64,000 bases of DNA from Plectosphaerella cucumerina (taxonomy: Eukaryota > Ascomycota > Sordariomycetes > Glomerellales > Plectosphaerellaceae): the NCBI GenBank assembly GCA_020746995.1, contig JAGPXD010000003.1, forward strand, positions 3,224,001 through 3,288,000, in the 5' to 3' direction. A program made the position numbers and the translations under genes. Below are positions 21,785 to 33,250 of the stretch, piece after piece (the first letter of the stretch is position 1; each line of letters starts with the position of its first letter). Below the pieces are notes generated by a model. The model saw only the letters and a program-made list of their open reading frames with translations. It made no database searches and was not told the origin of the DNA.

Positions 21785-24700
21785 ATGATCTGGTATCTGC
21801 TGTACCCCCTTCGAGGGTGAGTCCTATTCTCCTGGGCATGTCCTCCATCTGCGAGGCTTTCCGTGTACTGCTCCCCCGGGTCCAGCTAACGCCTTCGGCG
21901 CAGAACGTCCGAGGCCCCTGTCCTCGATCCCTCCCATCCACTGCGACGAGCCTTCGCCAGATACGGCGCATGCGTCGCCCGACACATTGTAACGACACTG
22001 CTGATATCCTCCGCCGTCGCCGCCATACTCATATACCCGTTCCCCTTCCTCTATACCTCCGACTTTACAAATGGCGCCTCAAATCTCCCGCACCATGTCT
22101 GGACACTTGCGCGCCCATTGGACAATACGGCCGTCGAGCCTGATGTCATTATGCGCTCCTTCTGGGTGCACGGTAGCTACATGAAGGCCCTGGAGCGCGA
22201 GGTACTCCTTGGTGCCCTAGAGCTCCAGGACGAGATCTTGGGTTCGACTCTTGATTTTGACCCGCGTCGCCCCCGGAGCCAGACTCTTGGCGACAGGCCG
22301 TGGACCGACATGACTCCTGACGATCGAGACGCATTTCATGTCATCAACGGCTTGACGAACCAGTCTTGGTTCTTCCACTCGCCGCTGCAATACTGGTCCG
22401 GCTCGCCAGAGAGGATCGTTGCCGACCAAGATATCATATCTACGGTCAACTACCGCAAGAACCAGCCCACCTCTGTCAACATCACCCTCAGGCATTCCAT
22501 TGTCTTTAGCGGGAAGCATTTTGAGGACCGGCGACTTTTGGCCGCCGATGCCTTGGTTGTGACTCTCATCCATCTGCGGGACTCTCCAGTCGGGCAGATG
22601 TGGGAAAGAAAGGCACAGGAAGTCGCTGCCAAGATGGCCGGCAAGTGGACTGCGTACCCCTCCGACGGGAAGAGCCAGGCCAGTCAGGTCTATGAGTTCC
22701 AGTTCAGGCCAATGTCTGTCCAGGACACGGTGACACTGGCCCTGGCGTACGGTCTGGTCGCCATCTACTTCCTTGCCAGCATGTCCAAGCTGAAGGCCGT
22801 CAAGTCGAAATTCGGCCTGATCGTCACCGTTCTCTCGCAGATCGTCTTGTCCATCATGTCCAGTTTCACCGTCTGCGCCATCTTCAAGGTAGACCTCTCA
22901 AGAATCCCGCAGGCGGCATACCCCGTGGTCGTTCTCTCCATGAGCCTGGAAAACATCTTCAGGCTTATCAACGCAGTCATCGCGACCCCTTCAGAGGACA
23001 GCACCGGGAGCCGCATCAGTCATGCTTTCGGCGACACCGCTCACATCGCTTTCGCCAGTTCCACACAGAACGTCCTCATCCTGTGGGCTCTCTCCAAGAT
23101 CGTCTCACCAGGTGTCGCGGCATTCTGCACATTCGCGGCCGTGGCCATCGTCTTTGATTTCTTCTATCTGTCCACTTTCTTCCTGTCCGTCCTCTGCGTC
23201 GATGTCCGGAGAACAGAGCTCAGCGACGCTCTTGACAGGGCAGCTCTGCGTTTCAAGCGGCGCGGCAGCAGTACGACGCCCCGCCAAACGTGGGCGGAAG
23301 CCATTCTCCAGGGTCGAATTGCCATGTCGACCCGTGTCGCCGGAACGACGATAATGCTGACGTTTGTCCTGATCGCTCAATGGCACTTCTTCGAGAATGA
23401 GACCATTCTCAGGGTCTTCCTTAACTCCTTCGTACGCGGAACCCACGATGACCCGGCAAAGCAGAAGGAGTCTCTCCTCGTCGATATCCATCAAGCACGC
23501 AGTCCGACTTCCTGGTTGAAGTTGCAAGACCACGAGACAGCCCGTGAGGTCATCAATGTCATCAAACCAGAGGCGCACAGCTACATCGCGAGGGTGTACG
23601 ACCCGATCGTCTTCGTCCTCAACGGCGCGGACAGGACACCTCATCACCACGAGCGGCTCCTGCTCCCAGCGGTGTACGACTTCTTGGACCACCATCTGAC
23701 GCGCTTCGTGGTGACGGTGCTCTTCATCGTGGCGGCGGTGCGTCTGCTGATGAACTATCTGTTGTGGGAGGAAGACACAGATGGCAAGTCTGCTTATGAT
23801 TCAGACGATGAGCCGCTCATTTCGATCCGGTCACTCGAGGGAGGCCATGCTCTCGATGTTGCCATGATGAAAGCCTCTGCCGATGGCCACATCATCTCCG
23901 TCGGGCTTGATCGGTCTCTCAGGCTCTGGGAAATCAAGTCCCGGAAGCAGAGCTGCTCGTTGGCAGATGTGAGCCGGCCTCCCAACGACCCCTTCCCGAT
24001 CTACTCCCTGGCCATGGATGATGACTGCAATTGGCTCGCCTTGCTGTCGCCATCCAAGGTGCAGCTTTGGAGCCTTTCTGAGAGGAGATGGGCATACTCC
24101 TTCCCTATCGACCTGAACGGCCAGAGACCGCAAGCCTTTTTCTTTGAGCCGATTGCCACCGAAGGCCCTCCGCCCTTGATCGTCGTACGCCGGAGCGGCG
24201 TCATGACTCGAATCCTTCCAGCTGCAGCCCAGTCCGCCGACATGGTCATCTGCAAAAGCCCCCTGGTGTCTGCAGAAGCTCTTCTGGAGTCGAACAAATC
24301 CCCTTGGGATCTGACGGCAAAGTCAGCCGAAAGCCTCGCTGATGCTGCTTCCTCTCCAGCAGGCTATCGTGTCCTGACGGTGTCAAGAAAAGGCTGCATC
24401 CATGTGGCGGCACAAAAGCCCGATGCGTGGACATCGCAGAGTCTCGACCTTCACTCCGCGGACGACCGAGATGCACACCAGATCCTACCTCTGCCAGACC
24501 TCGACTGTTTCCTGATCGCCCGGCAGCAGAGTGTGGATCTTGTCGACGGAAAGGAAAACACGCTGCTTCATACGTTCAAGACGGGACCTATCCAGCCTCG
24601 AACCCTGCGCTGCTTCCACTCTGCACGAAGGAAACCCCAATGCGGGTCGGTCGGTCTCATTACCCTCGGATTAGCGTACACCCATGCCGAGACGGGAGAC

Positions 24701-25285
24701 TGCGTGATACAGACCTACTCGCCCAGGGACGAGGGTGACACCATCTGCTTCCGCAACTCAAAGTTACCCGTCAGTCGAAGCTGCTGCGAATGGGCGGACA
24801 CCAACGTCTCAGAGCGCCGTGTCAAGATCCCGGGCACGTGGGAAGCGCTCCCGAACGGATTCGTCGTCGGCGTTCGTCGCATCATCCCTGTGACCGCCTC
24901 ACAACCCGACACGCCCTCGACGCGTATCGGCCTCCGCCGCCGCATCCACAGCTACAGCAAGAGTGACGGTCGCCACAAGCACGCCGACAACTGGGAGGTC
25001 TGGGTGGCCTACCACTCGGGGCGGCAGGACATTTACGAAACCAAGCTCCTTCACGACGACAACGGCAGTCACCTGATGATCTCAGACCTGGGCCCCATGG
25101 TGCAGGTCGGCACTGCCTCGGTGGTCGTTGGCTTCGGCAACATACTAAAGCTCATCACCGTGGGCCACGAGCGGTTCGAGAAGAGCAGGGCTGCAGACAG
25201 ATCCCTGGAGCCGTGGAATGTGGGTAGCCGGCGCCGGAAGACCGGGCAGTCGGCTGCCAGGGCAAAGGTGAACCACTGGGCCTGA
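21785..25285 (+). CDS. SCAP homologue (SREBP cleavage-activating protein), 1137 aa
   Basis: Exon 1 is only 21785-21816 (MIWYLLYPLR) and exon 2 is 21904-25285; the intron is GTGAGT..GCAG with a GCTAAC branch. A first membrane helix lies near residues 38-60 (IVTTLLISSAVAAILIY). A luminal loop follows, then a sterol-sensing domain of several helices at about 284-450 (TLALAYGLVAIYFLASM, SMSLENIFRLINA). Two further helices lie near 490 and 608. The cytosolic C-terminal half carries degenerate WD40 repeats starting near 650 (GHIISVGLDRSLRLWEI). SCAP escorts membrane-bound SREBP to its proteolysis when sterols or oxygen are low. The start is moved upstream of 22118 (a TTG) so that the first helix is included. 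Confidence 0.88.
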
Positions 25286-26588
25286 CGATGCAGGCCACGG
25301 GGTCAGACAGGCGACCACCAGCACATGGAGGTGCGTGCCTGAAGGTGGGAGGGTCAAGTTGAACTTATCTGGCGTATGAATTTGGAGGGACGGCACGGCT
25401 TGAATTTGATGGCGATACCCCCCAATGATGGGACTGGGAGTTTTGGGATGGCGCGAATAGGATACTAGAGATGAGGCTACTCACTTTGCGAATAAATCCT
25501 TCTTTTCGATTGGATCTTGTTCTAGATTTCCTTGATGGTCTTGCAGTTTGTCTCCAGATGGCGCCTTCCACAGCCTTTCTGAGCTGGCGGTGTCTTCATG
25601 CTTGTCTGTCTGTGGATGACTGAACTAGATATTCGAGGTGCATGTTACCTGGCAGACACACTGCGAGCGTCTGCACGCTTGTCTTCACGGGTAAGATGTT
25701 GTCTTAACTAAGGGATTCCAGGAGTGAGGAGCCTTGAGGATTCGGCCGATGATGGGACGACGGACGGCGGATGAATGAAGACGGCATACGGGTAAAACCT
25801 TAGACGGACGAAGGTTCCAGATGGAATCATGTTAGTGTCTGGGAACCGCCAATGAGTGACTGCAGAGGATCAAGAGCTGTCGATAGAGAAGGACTGCAAC
25901 TAGAAAAGAGCCGTGGATGAACAGAGACTGCGGACGGATAAGTACTGTCGATGAATGACCTCAATTGTGTATACTTATGCCAAGATGAAACTTGAGGACG
26001 GACGAAGTGTCGTCCTACCGATGAGACGACTTTCGGACGGGGTTGAATATGGCTGATCGCGGACTTTCGCTGCCGTTCACTCGCGTAAACGGGTATCTAC
26101 AAGCCCGTTCATCCGCGGACACAAAGGCCTGGACGTGACGCAGTGAATAGGCGCGGATTGCGGATTGCGACAAGGCAAGAACTCAAGTCGGGAAGGAGCG
26201 GAAATATTAAATAACTTCCAAACTATTTTAAAACATGTTCTTCACCCGCAAACCTTCTCCGGATCGTCACCATCATCGGATCGTCGGCCCTTCTACCTCG
26301 GACGGAATCTTCACCCGCAAACCTTCGTCGGTTCGTCACCATCATCGGTTCGTCACCATCATCGGTTCGTCAACTCTTCCGTCTTGAACGACCCGACAGC
26401 CTTTAGAAGGCTTCACCAACCACAATCCTCCTCCGGAACTTCAACATCAACCACTCGACAGTCATCCTATCTCGAACAACCCAACAGCCCTTTCGAGACT
26501 GACACCCTTCTGAATTCCCCTTTCGAACTTCCAACCTCACCAACTCCCAATTCACTCCCAATATAGCCAAATCAACCAGACCGACGTC
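25286..26588. other. Repeat-bearing intergenic region
   Basis: No convincing gene. From 25,740 to 26,110 short GGACGGA-type words recur, including the 11-mer GACGGACGAAG twice (near 25,805 and 25,995). From 26,240 a minisatellite-like repeat follows. One frame (26165-26566, 133 aa) is open through the repeats but is low-complexity Ser/Pro/Thr/His, and I treat it as leader. Confidence 0.5.
26240..26374. repeat. Minisatellite-like direct repeats
   Basis: The block CTTCACCCGCAAACCTTC occurs near 26,240 and again near 26,310. Each is followed by one or more copies of GTTCGTCACCATCATCG (exact at 26331-26347 and 26348-26364, a one-base variant near 26,262). The array sits in the presumed leader of the gene starting at 26589. 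Confidence 0.8.
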
Positions 26589-27926
26589 ATGGCAACACAC
26601 AAAGGCTTCATCACCAAGCTCAAAGCCACCCTCAAGGCCCGCAGCAACCCACAGGAATACATGGTCCTCAAATCCGTGGCCCAACCCCCCGAGTTCGCCG
26701 ACCACCGCACCTGGACCACCGATCACGTCCGCCAGCTCTTCCTAGAATTCCTCGAGAAGGCCGTCGGCGCCAACCCCCACATGTTCCACGCAAAGGACAT
26801 CGCCGAGCTGGAGACCCGCATCAGCGGCATGTCGTCCACTGCGAGCTACATCAACCCCGCCAAGACAGCCGACCCATGGACGTGCGGAAACCTGCCCGGC
26901 TATCGCAGGTGGAAGCTGAACGGAAACACATGGGCCTCGGCCCTCGAGACGATGATCCAGCTCGTCCCAAGGGGATGTCCGATCCCCCCGCGGTTCGCAA
27001 TCGAGTACAAGGGCTATGCGGAGGCGATGCGCGATCTGATTGCCGTGCCCAATGGGCTGAGGCCGATGTTGATCCCCGTGGGACAGATGCAGATGTCTGG
27101 CCCGCCCAAGCGCAAGGCTGATGATGAGGCCATGCCTGAGCTTGACGGCAGGCCTGAGAAGCTGGTCAAGTTCGAGGACGGATCTGAGCAGCTGATTGAT
27201 TTCGAGAACGGACTTGAGAGGAACATCAAGCTCGAAGATGGACCTGAGAAGAGGATCAAGCTTGAAGAGGAGGTGGAAGACTCGTACGACTGGCCTGATC
27301 AGCCTGAGCCTGCTGCCCCTGGCCATGACCTCAGGGTTGAGAGTGAAGATTTCGTGGGCATGACCGACCTCGCCGATCCGAACAGCCCAAAGGAGAACAG
27401 CATCCATGAGTGGGCGGCCGAGACCAAAAAGACCATCCGCGAGATGATGATCCACGGCATCAACCCAGACGTCGAAGGCCAACAGGATGCGCAGCTTCGA
27501 CGGAACATGACTGATACGCTGGAGTATGTGACTGAGGCGGTGGCCAGTATGCAACAACAGTCAGCAGCAGCCGTCACGACAAGGGGCACCGGAACCTCTG
27601 CTGAGGCGAGATCTGGTTCAGGAAGTAACGGAGATCTTCTCTATGATGATCCTGCGCCCATCGCCTCGAAGTATCCATCTCTCTTCGACGAGGCTTCTTC
27701 AACCCGTATGAGAACCTACAGTCCCGCAGCTCATCCCGACCACGACGATCTCTTCGCCGCCCATTCCGACCCCAGGCCCAAGAACCTCAACGCCAAGCTG
27801 GCTCATGGCAAGACCGAGAGCCCGAAACCCGTCCCAGCGATCATCGCCGATGCCAGATCGGCGAACCAGAGATCATCGTCGACGCCTCTCTGGGCTGCAG
27901 CAGCCCGCAACACATCGCAACAGTAA
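26589..27926 (+). CDS. Uncharacterised lineage-specific protein with internal 10-aa repeats, 445 aa
   Basis: Single exon starting MATHKGFITKLKATLKARSN. Residues 1-170 look globular, with conserved-type Trp/Pro/Gly positions (RTWTTDHVRQLFLEFLEK, DPWTCGNLPGYRRWKLNG). A basic patch GPPKRKADDE follows. Residues 190-229 are four tandem 10-residue units of the form E-x-x-I/V-K-F/L-E-D-G. The rest is acidic and then Ser/Ala/Pro-rich without predicted fold. No signal peptide or membrane span, so probably intracellular, with a possible nuclear signal at PPKRK. I do not recognise it. It stands alone in a repeat-rich, sparse region, which fits a fast-evolving orphan. Confidence 0.72.
   Translation: MATHKGFITKLKATLKARSNPQEYMVLKSVAQPPEFADHRTWTTDHVRQLFLEFLEKAVGANPHMFHAKDIAELETRISGMSSTASYINPAKTADPWTCGNLPGYRRWKLNGNTWASALETMIQLVPRGCPIPPRFAIEYKGYAEAMRDLIAVPNGLRPMLIPVGQMQMSGPPKRKADDEAMPELDGRPEKLVKFEDGSEQLIDFENGLERNIKLEDGPEKRIKLEEEVEDSYDWPDQPEPAAPGHDLRVESEDFVGMTDLADPNSPKENSIHEWAAETKKTIREMMIHGINPDVEGQQDAQLRRNMTDTLEYVTEAVASMQQQSAAAVTTRGTGTSAEARSGSGSNGDLLYDDPAPIASKYPSLFDEASSTRMRTYSPAAHPDHDDLFAAHSDPRPKNLNAKLAHGKTESPKPVPAIIADARSANQRSSSTPLWAAAARNTSQQ
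27156..27275 (+). repeat. Four tandem 30-bp units inside the orphan gene
   Basis: Each 30-base unit begins GAG and encodes a variant of EKLVKFEDGS (then EQLIDFENGL, ERNIKLEDGP, EKRIKLEEEV). The units differ at both DNA and protein level but keep the hydrophobic-Lys-aromatic/Leu-Glu pattern. Confidence 0.85.
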
Positions 27927-28360
27927 GACCTCGACATCATGAGCGGCGGGGCCGTCATGGCGCATCAGTGGCCGCACCCTAATGAGAAGCCAGAACGCCG
28001 GTCGAATGAAAGAAAAGAACAAACACCAAGGAACCCACGAGCTGGACCGGCAGCAACGTGGCGCAACGAAGGACGACGACCCACAGCCCTCTAAACAGGA
28101 AGCCCGAGCTAGAAGTACAGAAAGGAGGAATACATAGAGCTCGATAGCAGGACAAAATCGAACAACTTTTCGCACACTTGAATGCATTGCTCAGGGGTCG
28201 GAGTGAGTGCTCCATTGACGTCCATCATCATCCATATCCTTTGGGCTCGTCAGTATGACATTTGCGTCGCCCACTTGAGCAGTTGGCAGAAGCCTGACTT
28301 ACATCGCTGTCCCACTCGACTTCATAGATCCATGTGATGTGGCTTCACCTTGGTGACTCT
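27927..28360. other. Convergent intergenic region
   Basis: 3' flanks of the orphan gene and the small Cys/His gene. Purine-rich on the plus strand; no gene seen. Confidence 0.5.
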
Positions 28361-28561
28361 TCAGGCGTATCTTGGCCTCTTCAGGGGAAACTTGTCAGGG
28401 AACCAAGTGATGCATTCGTCGCAGGCATCGTCGAGGGGAATGGTGTGCCACACTTGGCGCTGGCCGCAGGGCTTCTGGATGAGGCTTGCGGGGGTGCAGA
28501 AGCGGGCGAATGTGTAGGAGAGGTGCTTGCAGGTAAAGGCGTGGGCATAGTATTGGCACAT
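28361..28561 (-). CDS. Small Cys/His-rich conserved-type protein, 66 aa
   Basis: Single exon starting MCQYYAHAFTCKHLSYTF and containing ARFCTPASLIQKPCGQRQ and DDACDECITWF. The spacing of Cys2, His7, Cys11, His13, Cys22, the PCG motif and a closing CDEC pair suggests a small zinc-binding knuckle. I recall similar short fungal proteins of the same pattern but no known function, so function is left open. A TATAAA (28794-28789, minus strand) lies about 230 bases upstream, and a longer overlapping frame starts at 28758 in another phase; a spliced longer form is possible. Confidence 0.6.
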   Translation of the reverse strand: MCQYYAHAFTCKHLSYTFARFCTPASLIQKPCGQRQVWHTIPLDDACDECITWFPDKFPLKRPRYA

Positions 28562-31500
28562 GGCGACTGGGCTTGGGGCCTCCCGGCGCCTTGGTCGTAG
28601 TGCGGTCCGGAATTTGAGCCGATGGGACTGAGAGCGAAATGTGCAGACAGGGCGACAGGTAGGAGCACAGTGAAAGAAGCCCTTGGTGTATGCGGACTCG
28701 AGGGACTCAGGTTGACTAGGAGATGCTCGCTACTACGTTGGCTTGACAGTGAACCCATGGACTCGGGACTGTCATGACGGCCGTCTGCTTTATATCACTA
28801 CCGAGCCGACCCAATCCATCACGGCCCGGGTAACGAGTTTGACATGTTTCGAGGCCGCCCTGCACGGCGGGTTAGGCTCCGGATTGCCTCTGTTCGACAC
28901 CCACACGATTGTTTGCGAGCTCTATGTCGGAAGCCTGACTTCAGGCGTCGGGCCGGCGCAACGAGGGTGCTTGGGCCAATAGGCAGAAGAGCAGGGTGAC
29001 CGCTTGATTGCCCTGAAGACCTCGTCATGTTCTGGGAGCTGCAAGTGTCCGTGGCAAGCCATCTGTTTGCTGTCGTCGCCAGACTGCCTGGTGACGCTTG
29101 AGCTGGAGTACTGAAGAAACGCTGCCTCACTGGAAGAGCAAAGAGAGAAGATGCCAGGGGTAGCGACTTCTTGAGTGTGTTTGGGAGAGAAGGGAAGATG
29201 AGCCCGTTTGCGTCGCGGCTACCCCTCGAGGGCGCCAAACGGCAACCAGATCGCAGTGTCACAAGGCGGCATCGTCGGCGGCGGCTGGGCAGGTGGTTGC
29301 AAGACGGATGCAAGGCAGGCAGGCTTCAGGCAGCTGGCGCCCGCTCGCGTGTACACCCATTCAGTCCAGCCCCAAGATACAGCGCACACGCGGAGCCTGA
29401 CCTCGCCCCAGGGCTTCGCGAGGGAAGGAAGCGCCGGCAAGCACAACGAGCGGAATACACGTGTCGCACCGGAGGAGAATCAACCGGCGCCACAGTTGTG
29501 CAGTCGGATAGACGCCTCGAAGGGAGCGACTCGGGGGGTGATTCGACGTTGTGGCACTCGGGAGGGGAGCACGGCGATGCAGATCGATTCGACTGGTTGC
29601 CTGTCGTCTCAAGTCCTTGCTTCCAAGATGCCTTCGAATGACGGTGGCCAACCTGGCCACGGAAGATGCAAATGGTGGTCAGGGTGACGCAGGAGGAAGG
29701 GGCCTCGAGCCTGCTCAGTGCGTACAGTACAGTAGCTCGCCGGTGCCCGCTGCCGAGAAGGACTCATGCCCCAGGACCACGCGACTTTTGACAGGAGGCT
29801 GTTGACGCACGGAAGAGGGGCATCGTGCAGCGGGCGAGGGGCCATGGTGGCCCGTTGGGTACGTACTCGTACAGCACGGGGGCGCCTCCTGAGAGGCACG
29901 CCTCACCGCCATTCTAGCAAGCGGCAGGTTCCCAGGTCCCGCTCACCAGGCCGATGCTCCTAGGATGGATGACCTCTTGAGGAGGAAACGAAGAGGTCAG
30001 CAAGATACGTGGAGCCTATGAGGGGTCCAAGGGGATGGTCGGCCGCATGGGATGCGGCCAGGTGCCGGCTCTGCCAGCTGGTCATCGGGCAACAGCACTC
30101 GCCCCCGTCGACTGAGGAGCTTATGATGATGATGGTCAGGGTATACTGTGAGCACGTCGGTGTGCGATTTTCTTGAGAGCTCGGCAGCGACCTCATGATG
30201 GCATACTGCTTGTCGATCATTGCTCGCTAGGAGCACCAGAGTAAAGTCGGCTCCTCCGGCCGATGGTGGTCGTCGGATTGATGGCTCTTGTCATGGTGGA
30301 GTGGCGAAGGCTTTCGCCAGGTTGTAAAATCGGGTGGCTGGGGTCGAGACCAGGGGCTGGCAGTCCGGAGAGCCGATGGCTTCGGCGGGTTCGCGTCAAG
30401 GTCGCGTTGTGTTGGCTCAGGGGTGTGAGAAGTACTTTGGGGTACCTGTGGCCGCGTTCGGCAGGGTGGCCTCGGTTGTATCTTGGCGGTACCTCGAGTA
30501 TCCAAGTCTTGAGAGAGAGCCGCGCTTGTGCAACCTGCATCGGCGAATACACCACGCTTTCCCTTGTCCATGTTTCAAGACGGGAGGTTGCTGAACGGCG
30601 CAGACCGCTCATGGTGTGCTCTAGGGGTCGTACGGAATGCTCAGTGTGCCCGCTCTGTTCGCTCTGCTAGTCTTGCCCGTGGAGGGTATGCGATGCGATG
30701 CCGGGGATGTTGGATTTCGCCCGTGGGGTCAGTCAGCCGCCGGGAAGAGGATGGCGCGGCCAAGTCAAAAGCCGGGGCAAGCGTCTCGTTGGCAGTGCGG
30801 TGCAATGCGGTTGCGGGAGAGCCGGCTGGTGGATTGGCAACAAGAAGAAATGTCTGTTTCGGACAGAGCCAGACAAGTTGCAGGAACCCGCGCGGCGCAC
30901 GAGGCCGATGGGGGCAATGGATGAGACACGATGCTGCGAGGACCTGTCTTGTCTATGTCGAGCTCGAGGTTGGCTCGAGTGATTTGCGTTCCATTGGAGC
31001 TGGACGGAGTCGCCAGAAAGTTTCAGCAAGGTAGGAAGGTACCTGTAAGGTACGACTGAGGAAGGTGGCAGACGGACCACGCTCGACACGTGAAGGCGGG
31101 AAGCGCGGCTTGGTGGTTCCTGCCCTGGGCCCTGCTGGGCCCTGGACCGGACAGGATTGAGTTTGATGGCATGGTGGTAGGGTCGTCATGATGGATGGTT
31201 CCGGCAGGTGGAGGGAAGGCACGACCGAGGCACCTAAGCACCTTCTTGTGCCCAAACCACACCCCTCAGGTCGGTCCATCCGGGCAGGGCGGGGGGAAGC
31301 TGGACCTGGCAGGACCCTTTAGCGCCAGACGGCGTGATGGAGGAAGCTGCTGCCAGCGTGCCTTCGGGTCAGATTAGGGTATCGCCAGGGCTGGGTCTCG
31401 TTGTGGACGTGCTGATGCTGGCCCCCGCTGGCGGTCTCATCTCATCTCCCGTTGCCTCCCGTCCCCAGTATCCCCCACTCTCTCTCATCAGCTCGGGTCC

Positions 31501-33250
31501 AGTGCAGTCTGGTGTGTCCAGGTCCAGCACGGCGGCCCGTGGTCTAGGTCCTTTCAAGGTCCATCCACGCTCTCGGGCTTATTCTTGTGAACCATTTCCT
31601 CCTCGCACCGAACCGCAGCATCGCGAGATATTTCAGCCCCAGGAGCTCTCACCACGGTCACGGTGACATCGCCAGAGCTGCCCAATCCACCAGCTGATGT
31701 CACAGCTCCAAGCCTGAGCTTACTCGTTACCGCACAGTGGAAGAACCACTCCCGACTTGCCACCATCCAAGATTCAGCACCAGACCGAGAGCCAACACCG
31801 CACAACCTCATTCGACGCGTCCCGGTCCGTCCAGTCATCCCAGACGAATCGGCTGCTTGATTCGTCGGTCCGGCGCAGCGCAGTTGGACAACTCATCGTG
31901 CAGCTCACTGGCACCCCGTCCGTCGTCATTCGCCGCGCCAGAGGCTGCCTCCGGGGCCAAAGATCAGGCCCTCTCCAGTGGCAGTGACTGCAGCGCCGGC
32001 TCTCGATTCGCCCAGCCGCCTCTTTTTTCGTCAGGTCGCCGCAACACCACAGGCGCGCGCTCGACGCCCGCGGCCCACACGACGACACTCGTTCATGCAC
32101 AATATCTCCACGCCCATCGCCTGCGACTGATCGGTGCCGTGCCGACGCTACTATTGCGACGTGAGGGTCCTTGCTCGGTGTCCGCTTCTGCGCATGCATG
32201 CGCGTTGCTGCAAGTCCCCTTTCACATACATACACACGCCTACGCATACATTACATTGAAATCACTTTGCGCATCTCATCCCGCCCCCCCTTTCGCGCCA
32301 TCTCCTTCTCCTCCCGCCGCCCGTCCCTGCGTCTTGCATCTGGGGATGCCTTCAACTTCGACTTTACCCTGATCCATCCTCGACTGCCCCCCGTCGCAGA
32401 CCCCAACTTTGCTCCGAACCGGGCGAATCGAATCACCTCTCAGCTTCTCATACGACCTACACCCTTGTCGTCGCGACAGGACCGGTCCCGGTTCCTCTTC
32501 CCGCTAGCAGGAGCTTCGCTCTCTTCGTCGGCCGCTCTGTTCGCCATCTCACCGCCTCAACCTTGCTTCCGCAACCCTTCACCCACACTCGTTTGATCGC
32601 GCGCCAGGATAATCCCCAGTCGTCGGCTCAATTGGCTCCTCCAAGCCTCGGATCTCCCGTTCGCCAACCTTGCTTCCTGGTAGCGATTCCCCGGCCTCGC
32701 TCGCGACGACTCTCACTTCTCTCGCCATGCTCTCGGCGCGACTTCCGACCTTTGCAACACTCACACCTCTCTCCGAACCGCCCACCATCGGCATCAGCAA
32801 CAGCCTTCTCACCCACTGATTGCATTTTCGCTTTTGGATTTCACTCGCATCTTATTAATTCTACCCATTGTATTCCTGCCATCACGCGCAATTGACCTGG
32901 GAAGGTCAATCATCTAATCCGGATTCGTCCACTGTGAGTCTTGAACCACCCACCCACGTTCGTGGGCCTCATTGTCTCACCACCCACCAGTCACTGACAG
33001 GCCGCCTAGTCACATAGACATAGACCTCGGAATACTTTCTGTGCTTTCCGCTTGCAGGCAGGAGAATCTCACACACCCGTCATCTAACCACCTTCATTCC
33101 ACCTCCACCAAGGAGTCATCGCCGTTCCTGCCTCTCGCTGAACTCAACCCCAAACATCCATCGCCAAGCTCACCACAAACACCCGTCGTAAACGCCCATT
33201 GCAAACACCTTACGCCAGCGCTTGGAGGAAGGGACCGACTGATTGGACCC
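28562..33250. other. 4.7-kb gene-poor region
   Basis: No gene supported on either strand; all frames are short, low complexity and mutually overlapping. The last 1.4 kb (from about 31,840) is C/T-rich on the plus strand and probably the leader of the 14-3-3-like gene. It includes a plausible 5' UTR intron (GTGAGT at 32934 to TTGCAG at 33057). Confidence 0.45.

Noticed and set aside
25286..26240. Transposon remnant suggested by recurring GGACGGA words
   Set aside because: No terminal repeats, target-site duplication or transposase-like frame could be found.
26742..27557. 271-aa minus-strand frame opposite the orphan gene
   Set aside because: The sense strand has a better start context, a basic nuclear-type motif and tandem protein repeats. 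The antisense translation is His/Arg/Leu-rich without motifs, though neither strand has known homology.
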